From Dromaius novaehollandiae (taxonomy: Eukaryota > Chordata > Aves > Casuariiformes > Dromaiidae), in assembly GCF_036370855.1 (NCBI RefSeq), contig NC_088103.1:38824404-38888403 (forward strand): 64,000 bases of DNA, given 5' to 3'. The translations under genes were made by a program, and so were the position numbers. This document shows positions 1 through 15,100 of the stretch, piece after piece. The notes beneath the pieces were generated by a model. The model worked only from the letters and a program-made list of their open reading frames with translations. It was not told the DNA's origin and did no database searches. Each line of letters begins with the position of its first letter. Position 1 is the stretch's first letter.

Positions 1-47
1 CAGGACAAGCTGAAAAAAAATCCAATTGTTTTGTGTCGTGTTTCTGC

Positions 48-149
48 TTACTTCTTATACAGCTGCATTTTCCTTCTCTTTACTTGCAGAATTTCTGAAG
101 CATCAGGGTTGACTGTGACTTGCTGACATCCTTCTGTCTCTGACTCGTC
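48..149 (-). CDS. NRAP: NRAP exon 42: C-terminal tail and stop codon
   Basis: Encodes 33 residues starting [20 protein letters not shown], matching the human tail VNPDATEIL, and ending in the basic stretch [10 protein letters not shown] before TAA (50-48). It is too short for automatic detection and was found by homology and by its acceptor (cttacag|GAC). Positions 1-47 are the start of the 3' untranslated region; no poly(A) signal is seen in them. Confidence 0.93.
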   Translation of the reverse strand, partial: DESETEGCQQVTVNPDASEILQVKRRKMQLYKK

Positions 150-3100
150 CTGTAAGATCAAACCCAACTAAATTGTGAGGACAGCCAGTGGACAGGAGAA
201 GGTTTTAATTGTTTTATTATTCTGTAAATATATTTACAAATTAAAAATTAACTCTACTGGCAAACAAGTGGGCAAAATCTGAATTACTGCTCTGCACTGA
301 ACAAATCTCTACCATGAAAACGTGCAAATAACTGACCCATTCATGTAAGTTAGATACTACAAGTATCCAAGGACAGAATGTGCTCAAGTCCTAATTTCTA
401 GAGCAAAACAGCAAACACCTGATTTCCACATGAATAACGCACCTGTAGATTTCCCTGGGACTATCAGATCTCAACCACATGTAGGGCTTAAGAAGATATT
501 TTCTGCAGTCTCTACTGTCTGTATTAGTCAACTATAGTTACAATTCATTTCCTGAGTAACTTTTCAGATGGAGAAGAAAATCAGGGATCTGTCCTGTTTC
601 TCTTGGGCTGGTTTATTGTTTGGCTTGTTCCCAGAGTTAAAACTTAAATTAAACAAGTATTTAAAGTGCAGAGCTTCTCTTTTATTTTAACTTTTATTGT
701 AACTTAATGCTTCCTAACAGTAGAGGCTACAAGGTTCCCATATGGACTTTTGCTCTCTTGTACTGGGACATTGCAGACTAAGACCCACACCTGTGGAGGT
801 AAGGGAGGAGGAAAACCTGGAAAATCCCAGCTTGTAATTTCTTGCAGTTTGGGAGGGACAGGGGTGGAGGAGGCTGGGGTATTGCCCTTCACAAAAAGCC
901 TGCCACAGTAATTGACATTATGCTGGTAGGCATCTACACAGAGCTTGTCAATATAGCTGTCAGTGGAGATTACATGGCAACACATGTGCCTTACAGAAAT
1001 TAGGAAAAGCGATGGGGAGTTGTATAGGGAGTCCCTTCCACCTCCACTTCTGCTCTCTGTGGAGATAGCAGGATGTCTAGAGATATGAAGACATCCACGA
1101 GCAAAAGAGCAATACATCCCAAAATATTACTAACTCCTATCCTGTGGCATCATCAGCCATGACAGTGCTGAACTCCCTAGAGGAGCTCCTTCAAATTAAG
1201 GTTTAGACACAGCCACAGAACTCAGTGAGGGAAGTATATATATGTTCTGTTTAAATAATGGGGAGAACTGTAGTCTCCAGGGAGCATTCAAAAGCATTAA
1301 ATGGGATGTATGCCTGCCTGCCTTCTGGTGAGCAGCGCTGTTGGGATTTGTGAGAAGAATGGTTTACTCTACTTACAACTTCAGGTTCATACTGAGCAGA
1401 AGCACTGTGCAATTCCATTCCCCGAGCATATGCCAGCTCAGCAGCTCTTCTTGCCATTTCAACTTTGTAGGAACCTGGCGGAGTCCAGCCAATGCCTCTG
1501 GTCCAGTTCAAGTCAGACTTGTATTTGACCTGAGAGAATGAAATACATGCCACTATGTATTATTTCATTTGGCTCTCAAACTGCATGCCCTGGATCTTCA
1601 AGAGAGTGCATATCAAGAGCAACAGGATCAATAATTAACAAATTGTTCATTTTCAGCATACAGACTTCAGTTGTTTTAAGAATACAATTTTGCTGCTAGG
1701 TAAAGTCTGCAGAACACATTGCCACAGACAGCTCCTAGCACTTGAATGGACCACTCTGCTCAGCTATACTTACATCACTCTGCAGCTTGTAGGCCTGCTT
1801 CGCATGCTTCACATTTAGCTGCTCAGGATCACAAGTGTATTGGTGAAGAGGCTGCCTGTAGTTAACACTGCTGGCAAGCTGCTGGCTTCTCTTAGCATGG
1901 AGGAATCCCGGCTGGTTAAGGTGACTCCTGAACTGCACCCTGTTTTGGGCATATCCACTCCTGTATTGGTTGTCACTCTGAAGCTTCCCCACTTTGAGGA
2001 CATGCCTGATTTTGGGATCATCATTTGCATTGCGGAATCCAATCTGCTGACCTTTATCTCTCAGGAAAGCCTCTCTGTATTTGTACTGCAAGGGGTACAG
2101 AGGAAAATCTCATTTTCAGATTCAGATTACATTCAAATTCCATTATGGAATAACTTATCCTCCCCTAGCTATCAGTGCTTCCTGTAGTGCACAGAGACCA
2201 AGGGTTTGTCTGATACCAAAGTGTATCACTTAATCTAACATGACACTCAAGGAGAAGGATCTCCGTTCTAATTATTAAAGGACTGGAAAGATTAGGGAAC
2301 CCCAAATACTCATCTCTTGAAAGCATCCACAGTTCCTCTTATTCTTGTGCTGTCCAGTGTACCCAATAAACAGCTCAAGCAATGAAGCTCTTCCATCTTC
2401 AGCATTCCTGCCAACTGCAATCTCATGTGTTCAAAGGTGACCCACTCTAGTCAAGCTCATGCTTTGACTATTCATAGCCTACTTTACTGAAGTATATCAT
2501 AATATACCTCTTTCCCAAGAACAGAGCTTTGAAATGAAACACACTAATCTGTTTTTGGATATTATTAATGGGAGTCTATAGTTGGAAATTCTTGCACTTA
2601 CCAGCATTTGGTTTAACCAGGTCACCAATTTTCCCAAACCAGACTACAAGGTTCACTTAGGCCAGAATTTACCCATTTTGAAGGGGTGGGGGTGTCATGG
2701 GAAGAGGGTTGGGAAGTGTTTGCAATAAAATGACTCTTACATCACTAGCAATCTCTCTTGAAGCCTTTGCTGTCTGGAATGGAATGGCGTCAATCCTAAA
2801 ATCATAGCCAGATGCCCTTGTCTGTTCCCAAGATGTTTTATATACTTTCTGCGTTGAAAAGAAAAGAACAAAACAGTCATTTTCCCCTGGAGTTTCTTAA
2901 ATGTAGTCCCGTGACTGCAATAATAAATGTTTTATCCTGCTGGGTTTATTTGTATCTAGAATCATCAGTACCATCTCCAAGGTTTTGATCCACTTCTATA
3001 GGACTTCAACTTCTTTTCTGTTCTCCGTAATGATAAAATGTCTCATCTGAAAAGTGCCACCAGGGTTTCTTTTTGTACTTGAATGTGGTTATTTTTTATT

Positions 3101-6100
3101 TGATTTAATTTCTATTAGAAACTGCGATGCATCAGTCACATCAATATTGCATTGATATGGCCCTTATTCTCTCTTTTGATGCATCTACTTGTAGTGTCTT
3201 GGGTTTCGTGGCATCATAATTTCAATATCAGCTATTTCAAGCTTTTCTAGTGTTCCCTATCTCAATCCCCAGCCACATGTGGCTTCATTAACTCATCTGG
3301 AATAACAGCTACTTCTAACATATTCAGTGTGACTGTAAGGCTATGAAATACATTCACATCCTGAATAGAAATTGCTCTAGATTTGATTCTTCTTCCATTA
3401 GTAGTATTCTTACAATAACTTCTAATTTGCTGTTCCCACTACACAGCCACTGTATCTTAGCTGACACTTCTAGTTCTCCCTTTCAGGTTTTATTCATTTG
3501 CTTTCTTAAGACTCTGATTCATCCCTTCTGGGGTTTGTGACCATATGAAAAACCAGCACAAAGTCAACTTCACATTTCAAAAGGTGTTCTCATGTTTCAC
3601 TGATGAATAGGTGGTGTTTAGTTTGAATGTAAACTGAGATGGCAAAAGTCCTGCATGAACTGGTAGAACAGTCCACGTAGAAGCTATGAAAGTATTATTG
3701 TAAGCCCTGCTAATGGGTCTACGGCTGATCCTGTATTCGTGTGCAATCATCCCTTTCCCTTTTTATTTTTTTCCTCTATGGCTTCAAAGAATGTATATCT
3801 TAGTTGTTTCTTTCAGCTATAGAGCACCTCCTACACAAACCAGGAACTCAAAGAATTTTTCAAACTAAGGTCACTCTGACTCTACAGTTAAAGAACACAG
3901 GGAACAAAAAGTAGGATAGACAATGTGCCTCTGTCTGCGGTAGTGTGGAAGCAAAACTCTTTAAAACAATCCCACTTACTGATGCCGCTGCATCTGTGTT
4001 GATGACAACTGTGTCTAAGGAATCAGTTTAAAATACATTGTTGCAACCTTATGAAGTTAGATTGTATAGTCAAGGAAAGAGAAGGATTATTTTCTCCTTG
4101 CCCACCCAAATGGAAGTTCATGGATTTAAATTTATAACTAACTACAGCTAGTCTCGAAGACTGAAATGCTTAATAGCTCCCTGCCCTAGAAAGCAGAATC
4201 GATTCTCAAAAGGAAGACAAAAACAACAAAAACAATAAACTTCTCCTAATCCCACCCGCTCAGACCTAGCTAGAAGTTGGCTGTCCACAACCTCTGGCTT
4301 TTTCAGTCAGGCTCAGCAAAGAACTTAGTGTCTATACATTCGGGAAAGTTTTTTTCATTCCCAAGCAACTTTGTTTCCCTTAAATGAGCATTACCAACCC
4401 TGAGGTAAAAGGCTCTGTTACTTACATCGCTGATTTGAAGTGCATTCTGGCGGGCTCGGATAAAATCTGGGTGATCGGGAGGCAGGGTGTACCTGTGCCT
4501 GGCTTCAGAGTCTCCAGCCTTGTACAACCTCTGGGGAGTCAAAAATCATTGAATACAACTGATACTGGAAGCAAGGTTGAGGTCAAATCGTTAAAGTGCA
4601 ACAAAAGTTAAGATCATTTATAGTAAAACCAAACCTACGTCACTGCACTGGAGGTAGCTATTTTTAGCATGAATCAAATCTGGAGAGTCAACCACAGCAG
4701 TGAACTTCAAACTTTCTGGCTTCTGACGGTACTTTGTCTGCAAGTGATATGGGGGAAGACAACAACAAAATCCAAGAGGTTTATGTTAGACAGAGATAAA
4801 CCAGGATTCCAAATATGTGATAACTAGAGTAAAACATAAAAAATCACCTTCTTGAGGCCACAGTATTAAAAAATACTATTCTGCTTTAGTCTGAGCTGCT
4901 CTTTCAGCTAGGGAGTAGGGATGCCACTATACCACTTCAGTGGTGCCGAGGCACCAGACTTACTTTGTTTGTGAAAGTAGGGTTTTACATTGAAGATTCA
5001 CATGCGAAAAGCTCTCAAATACTATGCTTAGGACAGCTCATAATTCTTCTTCAGTAATACAGGATACTGAACAGGCTAATGCCCCCTTCAATGTGATTGT
5101 CAATGCTGTGTCTTTCTGTATCACTTCCATAATCACCTGCTTAGAACTTCATAACAGAATTTACTGCATTTATTTATTGCTACATATTTTGTTTACACTC
5201 CTGTGTTTCATTCAGAATGGAAAATATTCAGCAAGTGTCACGCAGTGGACTTGTATCTCCCATACCGCTTCTTGGTAACTTACACCTTGTATAAACAGGC
5301 TTCTGCATCAAAAGGAAATGATAAGCTACATTCGTAAGTGTCATGTAACGAGGAGCCTTGATGGTAAACAATTCCTACAGATGTGCTATCCCATGAAAGA
5401 TTTATCAGGTACCTCGCTGATGAGCTCTCCAGCCTTCTTTACACTTTCTATCTGCGGAGATCTCAGAGCCATCCAACCAACCCCTTTCATGAAGTTCAGG
5501 TCTGATTTGTAGCGACGCTGTTAAAAATGAAAATCGTTAGCTATCAGTTTTGCATCCACAGCTATTAAGGTTTTTAAAAAGACTTCCTGATTCATATTAA
5601 CATTTCGAGGTTTTTCATTTGCCATGCATATATCACATCGTAAAGCCGAACTGTTTGCATTTGTTCATTCCACCAGGAATTAAATAATGTATCATATGCA
5701 AGTTACAAGAGGAGGCCCCACAAGTGAATTAGTATGACTCAAAGCAGTAAGTAATAACCTGTTTGTACTGGGTGTAAAAGAACCCCTTTTGAAATAATTT
5801 TCTGAGGTGAATTCAAGTCAGGAATACTAATTATTTTATCTGGTGCATACTTCGTCATTAACCCCATTTCTAAGAGGAGACCATTACTCTGTTCTACCCA
5901 CATTAAAGGCTTGCTCTACCTCCCGATTCAGTGAGGAAAAAACAAGATAGACCTAATAAAAAGTGAAAGACAGTAAAGCAACCCTTCCTCCAACAATTCT
6001 GACTTCCTCTTCAGAGTGACAGTGGATCACTGTGTGACTTTAACCCCATCACTCAGCTTTTCAGAGTCTCAGACTCTCTATATGCAAGATGGAGATAACA

Positions 6101-9100
6101 AACAGCTGGCTCAAAGAGGTGCTGTAAATTACTCTTACTAGACTTTGATGAGATCAGACAAAACCAACTTGATCATTTCTCTGGATTCCTAACCTGTCCC
6201 TAAAAGCCCCGAGGTCCTTATTCATTTCCTATTCTGTCCCTTGTAGGCAAGCTCTAAAGTACACCCTGATAAGCTATAAGGACTAAGTCCCCGAAAAAGT
6301 TACTTTCCTGCAATGTAAGCCACCAGCACAGATTGGTAAAAGCTAGAAAATACTGCATATCTAGATCTAAGCAAAATACAAGCCACCTGTTACCCGTTAC
6401 AGCAGAAAATAGGAATGGGAGTTGGAATGACAAAGAACTGCATCTAGCAGCAGCTTCTATTCCATCCCAAGAGTATCCCCAAAAGGTTCCTAAACCCATT
6501 TGATACCTCCACAGCCTAAGACAACTTGCATACTAAGAGCACCCTGTCTTCTACCAGCAGCATATTGTGAGGACTAGTCATTAGGCAAAAGGAGGCATCT
6601 AGAGAACTCTACTGAACAATAGACTGGGAAACAAAAGGTTTAATGAACAAGTAGTGCTGATCTGCGAGGCAGGGTGACAAGACTAATAAATGTGGAAGAG
6701 GAATGCATAGACTGAGATTTCTGTGACTTCAGAGAAGGTACATAAGGAATTACTGGACAGCCTGAGAAAGAAGATTAGAAAACTTTACTCAGGGAATGGC
6801 CTTAAATGCATGTACATTTTTATTATGCACACATATATTTGCAAGTGTGTACATGTGTGTGCATGCATGTATACACATAATATGTATATATACACATATA
6901 AAATGGACTCCTATGAAATATTTTTGAGGACTTGATAAGTAAAATTCCCGTGGTGAAAGATCAACTAAAATGCAGTTGACAAACTCTGTTCTCCCCACTG
7001 AATACACTCTCTAGGGTCTATTGTGCTACTCTGAAACTGAAACTGAGACTCCCTTACTCATTCCTAAGCCCCACAGAACTTGCTCTCTTATTTTTGTTGT
7101 CCTACATTTGGATATCTCAGTTTCCTGGGGTAACATCTTTTTCCATCTGACAGAGAACAAAGACAATTGATATCGTAATAACAAAATCCAACAGGGATTC
7201 TTCAGTTGGATCATTTGCTTTCATTTGAAGACATAAATCACAGTGGGTTCTTTTAAGGTGTCTTTTCTGGCAATGAAGAGTGCATTCAGGATACCAGATA
7301 GCAAGTACACTGAGTAAGAAAGAAGGATGTGGACTCTCCATTGCTTTGATTGCCTCTCTGACTTTCACAGATAGAATATCTATTCATATCTTCTCATCAA
7401 ATATCCCATCACTTTGTCTCTCGATAAAATCTTGAGCTCAGTAAACGATCAGTTCCCTGAAGACATATAAAAAAAAATCAGCACAACTTTGGAGCAACCT
7501 TTTTCACTTCCTTGCTGAATCATTCAGCTTCTTTTCTTATACAACAAAAAACAGCCAAACAGAGCTTCCTGCTACAGAGTGACTAATGAAAGATGGTACT
7601 GGACCCTAAATTGTCAAAATACAACTACCTGCATACAGGCAGCTTTATACATGCACTCAATATCTGCATCTATCTGGAAGCAGATATGGACAATGGCCTA
7701 TCCCCCTGAACAAATGTACACGTGAACACAGAAGCATACAAAGTTAACGTGGATGTTGCCTGTGCTGATTCCATCATTTCTGTGATCGAACTTTGTCTGA
7801 ACTTACATTTGCATGAGTAATTTCTGCTAATACATCTGGGCAACTGGTTGTTTGATATTACCAGCTCTGTTTGTAAAATGGCCTTCTAACATGATACCAC
7901 AAACCAACCTCTGAACATTTAACCTCCTGCCCAAAGACTTCTGCATGTAAAGCAGTCATTGTTAAACCACTGGCTGGCTGTGACCTAACCAACTGAGAGA
8001 TGATTTTGTATATTCCCCAGCTCTAGAATAAGTAATATGGACCACACCAATTTTCCATCAGGCGTATAACATGAGAACCTCTGTTTGACTCACTTATGTT
8101 CTGTATGCGTGGAGCAATCGGATATCCTGCTGCTATGCATACCTAGGTTTACAAGTGCTCTTTCTAAAAACATTGCCCAATGTCAATATACAATTTGTGC
8201 CAGTCATGTAAGGTTTTATTATTGCTAAATTCAATTTGCAGTTAACAGAAAGAAAGTCTTTACCTCACTCTGCAGCATATGGGCTCTTTTGGCCCATTTC
8301 ATCTTCATGTCTTCTGGGACTGCTGTAAACTCATGGAGTCTTTTTCTGTAATCCTGATCACTCACTAAGGCCTGGGCTTTCTTAGCATGGACAAGATTCA
8401 CCATGTCCATGGGCAGATGGTACTGAGACCACACTCCTTGGGATCCTTTCTTATACTCCTGTTCACTCTGTAATTTAGCAGCATGCAAGCAATGCAGCAA
8501 CCTGGTATCATCCAGAACACTTCTGGCACCAACATGCTTTCCTCTCTCCATCACAAAGTTGTATTTATATTGGTACTAAAAACAAAAGAAGATAAAAGTG
8601 ACAAAGGGCCAAAGTTAGACTGATTACTCTAGCTAATTAACTTAGGATAAGTCATTGAAACACCTATGCTGACTGCAAAAAACAGCCAGGCTATACAGCA
8701 CCAGAAAGTAATTGTTTGAATCTCTCATTGCTCTCAAATTTAGATACCACAGTAGTTGCAACATTTAAGTTGAGCACAACTCAACATATGCTCTGAATAT
8801 GCCCAAAGCACAGATCATGTTTAACCTCAGATCACGCATTTTTATTTTATCTCCCATAGAATTCTATTTCCATTACTAGGAATAAGAACATAAAAGAAAC
8901 AAACAAAAGAAAGACAAAAAATCTATACAAGAGAAACATCATGCACTCTGTAGCCTTCAGATTTGCAAATGCCACCCAACTATTTGAAAGAGTAAATTCA
9001 GCTTTCCTGGATCAATAACTATGTTGAGAAGCCTAAGATGGTGGTCTGAGCACAAGAATAAGCACCAGCAACCCCTCATTCTCATCTTAGCTGGGACTAT

Positions 9101-12100
9101 GACTCTGCCTATGATCTTGCATTTATCCTCTCTGTGAAATGGTGATGATGATGATAATGATTATTTATATAGCATCAACAGGGTGTTTGAAACTTTAAAG
9201 AGAAAGCCTGGGCCCTGAAGAGTTCATAATGTAGTTGAAATGGGATAATAACACTTATCTACCACACAAGAGAGTTGTGAGGATTAAATTACACTAGCTA
9301 ATGTTTATAAAGTGCTTCAAAGATGAAGGGCCAAATTCAGATCTGTTGTAAGTGGATGTAATTCTATTAGGGACTTGTACCCTTTAGAGCAGATCTGAAG
9401 CTATAACCAAAAGCACTCTGCAAAATATAGTTAAGTATACATTGTAAATTACAGCTAGATGTAGTTGCTTCATAAAACAAACACACATTAAATATATTCG
9501 TATTTTATCACATTAGAGAAAAAATATGCAACTAAAGGCTACATAAAATTAAGAGGTTCTTTTTAAACTTAATTTTAGTTTAATTGTAGGTGTTTCTTAT
9601 AATTTATTTCTCAAATTTCTTGCAAGGATGAGATGAAATTACACTTTAGAAGGATACCACTATGTCTGAGTGTTTTGCAAATAACAATCCAAGAGAAAAA
9701 ATGTTTTTAAGGGTAAGAAAATTTGTTTTCCTTCTTTCAGAAATTAAGGGGGCACATTTACAGGAGCATCCACTAATTTTCACATCCTAACCAGACAGCC
9801 AGCTCTTGATTTTCAGAGATTCAAAGAACACTCAGCTTCTTGTGACTTCATTTCAACTCAGGGACACTAAGCACTTCCAAAAGCCAATTCAAAGCTAGTG
9901 GACAGAATTACTGGGCACTTTACAATAGGAGTAGCTGAAAGCCTGGAGAGCTTGGAGTATCTCTTTGATTTGGCTGTCTGTAAATACTTCAATTCACTAG
10001 CTATTTCCCACTGGAAGATGTTTAACCAAGCTTGGTTCCCGATTAGCAGTGATTTTTTTTTTTAAATTCACACAAAGAATCTCATTCGTAAGTAATATAT
10101 TCTGTCTCACACTTGTCTCACATGGTTACGGAGTTGCTTTAATTCAGTGAAATCTGCTTTAGACATTGTTTTACATGAAGTTAACAGAAATTAGGCAAGA
10201 GGGAAGGTTGAATCATTCAACTCACATCACTAGCAATTTCTCTGGAGGCCCTGGCAGTCTGGAAAGGCAGTGCTTCCGTTGTCAGCTTGTAGCCTTGAGC
10301 ACGTAGATTATGCCAAGATTCCCTGTATTTCGCCTAAAGTAGGAAAGGCACATGTAGATTGCTGTTTCACTTTTAAATGCTCAAAGGAACAAACAAAGTA
10401 AACCTCTTTCATTTGTTATTCTGAGTTAGAGTTTCATTCCTCATTCTCAAAGGATTTTTTTTTTAATTATCTTTACGAAGTGCTACAAACTCAGACAAAA
10501 AATGTGTCTCATTCCTTATGTAGATTTAATTTACTCACAACTGCATACATGTTAATGGAGATAGATATCGTTAAAATCAAATTGGAGAAAGCATAAATAC
10601 AACAGACCTAAAAATTCCTCGACTTATCCACCATTCCTTGCCCCTGTGCAATTCATCCTCCAGTCCAAACAAATAAGAAATATAACAAGCTCTTACGTCG
10701 CTGAGGTTGGCTGCATTTATTCTTGCCCGTGTAAACTCAGGCAGACCCAGTGTTGCTGTATAGCGATGCTGACTGTCCTCTCCTGCTGCTTTATACAGGC
10801 GCTAGAAGAGATCAAAAAAGACAATTGCAATTCATTTTTCTAATGTTTCAAAAAAGTAACAGAAGTACTTAAGTTGTTTGTGATTATGACAACCATTATC
10901 GGCCAGCACAAAACCAGCTAAGAATATATCAACACAACTGCAATTGCATTTTTTTTCTGGTATTAAAAAGCTTCTAAATTAATTGTTCCGTATATATCAG
11001 GATGCCAACCCGCTATATTCTTAGCCTTGCATTAGGACGTTCCCAGCAGGCCAAAAGGCCAAAAATAGACCTAAGAATGTTAAGAGCATCATGAATATAT
11101 ATTAAATAAACGGGTAGATATTTCTGGTAGACTGGCCATATTTTCTAACTTTGATTCTTCCTCATATTATTGTAGAAGATTTTGATAATTTGCTCAGGGG
11201 TTTTGTCTTCTTTTCAAAAATTAGAAAAGGGATTCTTTTTCAGGAGACCTCTAAAGAGGCCACACTATTCAAGTGCACTCCCGCAAGAACACCCACCAGA
11301 CTGATATTCTGAGGCTTTGTTTCATGCATAAAAAACTGATGACAGGACTTTATTATATGAGCACTATTTGGCACAAAGAGATTGAACTGAAAAATGGTGC
11401 TAAATGTTTATCCAGGAGTAAATTTTTTGTGATCTAACTCTGCCAAAGCAGAAAGCAGTGATGTTTTCTTTCCTTTTGATACATTCTGTTTCTCAGAACA
11501 AGGCTGTTTTTTTCCCTCTCCGCCAACCCTAGCTCACTGCATTTTGAAAAGCGTATTTTCTGATTCACATTAGAAGAGCCTACCTCATTAGCAATCATAT
11601 TGCTGAATTTTGCATGAAGGAGGCCAGGAGAGTCTGTCACCGATGTGTACTTGAAGGAATGTGGCTGCTGACGATATTTACTCTGAGTTCACACAGAAAG
11701 AAAAACGAACAGAATCACTAAATTGTGTTGTCAGATAAGGGACTTTTTTCTAACAGTAGTGCTCTAGTATTGCTTCTTATGCTTAAAACACTACTTTGCA
11801 AAGGATACATATCTATTAACCATAAGGCTAATTACCTTTTCTACTCTGGTGCATGCTTGTCTCACTAGGGGAAACTAAGAGTAAATAAGGAATTCTGTGT
11901 ACTTCAAGAAAAATACGCTGCTTTGCTCAATACAGCAATGAGGTTATTTCACCCCTTCGTATCACTAACCCTGGCTAGTGAAATTAGAAGAAAGGCAATA
12001 CAATCCAGACAGAAGGTGCTGCTCAAGCCTGCTGAACTGGGCAGGCTTTTTTTAGCTCATCTTTGTGGGAAAGATGAGATTCCACCTGGTCAGTGGTGCT

Positions 12101-15100
12101 AAGTCAGAACTGTGAACAAAATAACTGCAAGCTCACTGCAAGCAGGGATCTATTCACTGGAATGCAACTTGCACATCTACGTGATGGCAATAGATCCAAG
12201 ATTTGAAACTAGCAGAGAGTGTAAGGAGAGAACAAAACAGGGGAAAGAAAAATCTGATTACAAAGGGGTAAAAGAATAGGACACAAAGGCAGGAAGTGAA
12301 AAACAGACTAAGAGTGCAAAGCAGAAGGAGAGCTGAGGATAGCGTAATGGTCACTCTGGCACTGGGCACTCTGCAAGTCAGTCGAATTTTGGAAAAACAG
12401 TACAAGGTGCCTAATAAAGTGCACAGACTTATTTTTATTTAAAAAGGCACTTTTTAAATCTAAAATAAATCACATAAAATAACAACCATCTGGGTCTGAA
12501 ACACAGGAGAAAAGATATGTGAAAACAGTTAGGAAAGTCTCCAAAACCTTGAACTCTAGATTCGCCCATCTGTAGTTAGGACATGAATGGAGTGATTAAA
12601 TGGAAGGGGAGGGAGCCTAGCATTATCCAGTGAGTCACTTGGCCAGCCCAGTTTAATAGAAAGACACCTGGCAAACTCTTGTTTGTAGTGCAGAAATCAA
12701 AACCCTCTTTTGTTACCTCACTGATGAGTTCAGAAGCTTTCTTCTTTCCTTCAATCTCTAGGGCCCCTGAAGTAATACATCCAACTCCTCGCATAAAGTT
12801 CATGTCAGATCGGTATAAATTCTAAGGGAAACCAAGCAGAAGTAATTACAAGTTTGCACTTGAGATGCCCTATATTTATTCATCAAAAATACACAATAAG
12901 GTTATTCAAATAAATCCATTAGAATTATCATCTACTACAAAGAGATAATATACTATATGCTATGTTCCTGTGCTTGTGTGTGCATGCATGTGTGTTGGGC
13001 ACATTCATCATGAACAGACATAGACAGCACCAACGTAAGATTCGGAAGAGTACAAAATCCCATTAACACTGAATGATACTTGGGCTTCCAAATTCCACTT
13101 GTACCTTTGAAAAGAAACTTTTCCTAGATATATAACTTTTATTCATATATAATATATAAATCATATCTATATATTATTTATGTATAGATATATATAAAAT
13201 GAGACTAGTTATATTCTTCAGTAAAAGCTGGGAACTTTTAATAAGTAACATTTCAGACAAAATACCCTTGCCTTTAAACAGTTCTGAATGCTCATAATGC
13301 AAGCAAGAAACACTAGGGGAAAACAGTGCTGTGCCACAGTATCAATTTTGTTAAAATGTTTTCTAGACTATCAAACACAGCAGTGAGTCATTGCAAATAT
13401 TAGTTTTTCAAATACTACCAATAGCTTAGAGCTAGATACATTAAGACAAATACTATTGCATTTGATGATGAGAAGAGTGATGATGAGGACAAGAATCATT
13501 TTATTCTCTACTTCAAAAAAATTAGAAAGACCAAACAACTAGTAAACACAGTTTTGCATTATTCGATGCACATCTGGAAGCTGCTACTGCTTACTAAGGT
13601 AAGAATTAGCTGTACTTACTGAGGAGTTTTGGTTCAACAGGCCACTTGTAATGAAAATGAATTCTACCTTCAATTTATTCAGCCATGTAGGAGAGCAGAA
13701 TCAACTCCTCTTTTATTCTCTCATGCATATGTCTGTCCAGTGTTAATCTCTGGACTCAAAGACATCACAGTGTTGTGCACAGGAAATATCCTTTGTGAGC
13801 AGATAGAAAGGACAAAAGCTAGGCCTCTTTACTCACCTGTTGCCAGCTATTACAGATGGCTGGTAAGAGTGTTGCTACCAATTAACATTTTACTCCCAAC
13901 TCAGAAGACAAGCATGGAGGGAGGGAAATCTGCCTCAGAATCTCTGATTGTGTGTGCTTTCACTCAAGTTAGGGCAGTACAACTGGCAGCTGATGTTAAC
14001 ACTTGTTTGAATACAGTCTGCCATCTTTAAGACTGTTAAAAGTGTAAAACTGATATACAGTGGCATTTTGGGGCCAGATTTGTTTTTAAGATATAGTATC
14101 TCCTGAGGACTCCTGAGGCAATATAATCTATTAAATGCCCTTTGCTTAGGGCTTTGCCTACAGACACAGCCTACCCTTGAATTTGTAAGGCATTATCCAG
14201 TTAATTCTACTGAAGATTACATACTGGGCTAAATTCATCCTTATTAGAATTTCAGTGGTTATATCTTGGGCCACAGTCTACTGGTCTTTTACAAATCAGA
14301 TATATTTTTAAACAATAGGCATCTTGCTTCTGGAAATACACATTAATTACACCCAGATGCAAACCAACTCAAAGGTCAGAGGGTAAACAGTTTGCATGGC
14401 TAATAAGACCTTAAAAAGAGTATTTCTCTAACAGTACAATCATCCCCACTTGCAAATACTTCTCTTCCCAATCATCAAATACTACTGTACTTTACATCTT
14501 GGAATGGTGCGATCACACACATTGTACAACTACCTAATAAGATAAATGTCTCATTCCTGAATGTAATCAAGGAGGAACAGCCATTGTTTACCCCTCAACT
14601 GCTGTTCAAATACATACCATCAGCTGTCATGGTTTGAGACAGAACTATCTCGCATCAGACCCAGTAGGGAAATATCATTGGGATGTTTTGCAGTTACCTC
14701 ACTCTGTAGTTTATGTGCATTCTTGGCGCATCGCAATCTCACATCATCAGTCAAAGAAGTGTACTGGTGCAGCAGCTGTCTATATTCCTGTTCACTGACC
14801 AAAGACTGGGCTTTCCTGGCATGTACAAAGTTTATCATATCCAGTGGCAGATGAAAGTGAGCCTTTGTATGCTCAAAACCTTGCTTATATTTCACCTACC
14901 AAATTAAAAACAGATCACATATATATCACAGCACAGTAATCAAAATTCAGGTTTTGATCAAAAGAGACATTCTCCATATTTCTCCATTTTCCAGTATAAA
15001 TTACTCTTTTTAAAAGTAAGTTCCCTAGCATATCTAACTGTACTGTGAATGACCAATATCTATAATTAGAACATGCTGCAGTCTATTCCAGGTCAAAATA

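Noticed and set aside
704..1117. 137-codon minus-strand open frame in NRAP intron 41
   Set aside because: No similarity to NRAP modules or other families that I recognise; exon 41 joins exon 42 in phase without it.
1840..2187. 115-codon plus-strand open frame over exon 40
   Set aside because: It is the antisense shadow of the triple-module exon 40, which keeps both strands partly open.
13629..14030. 133-codon plus-strand open frame in NRAP intron 30
   Set aside because: Composition looks random, it lies antisense in an intron, and no domain or promoter context is seen.
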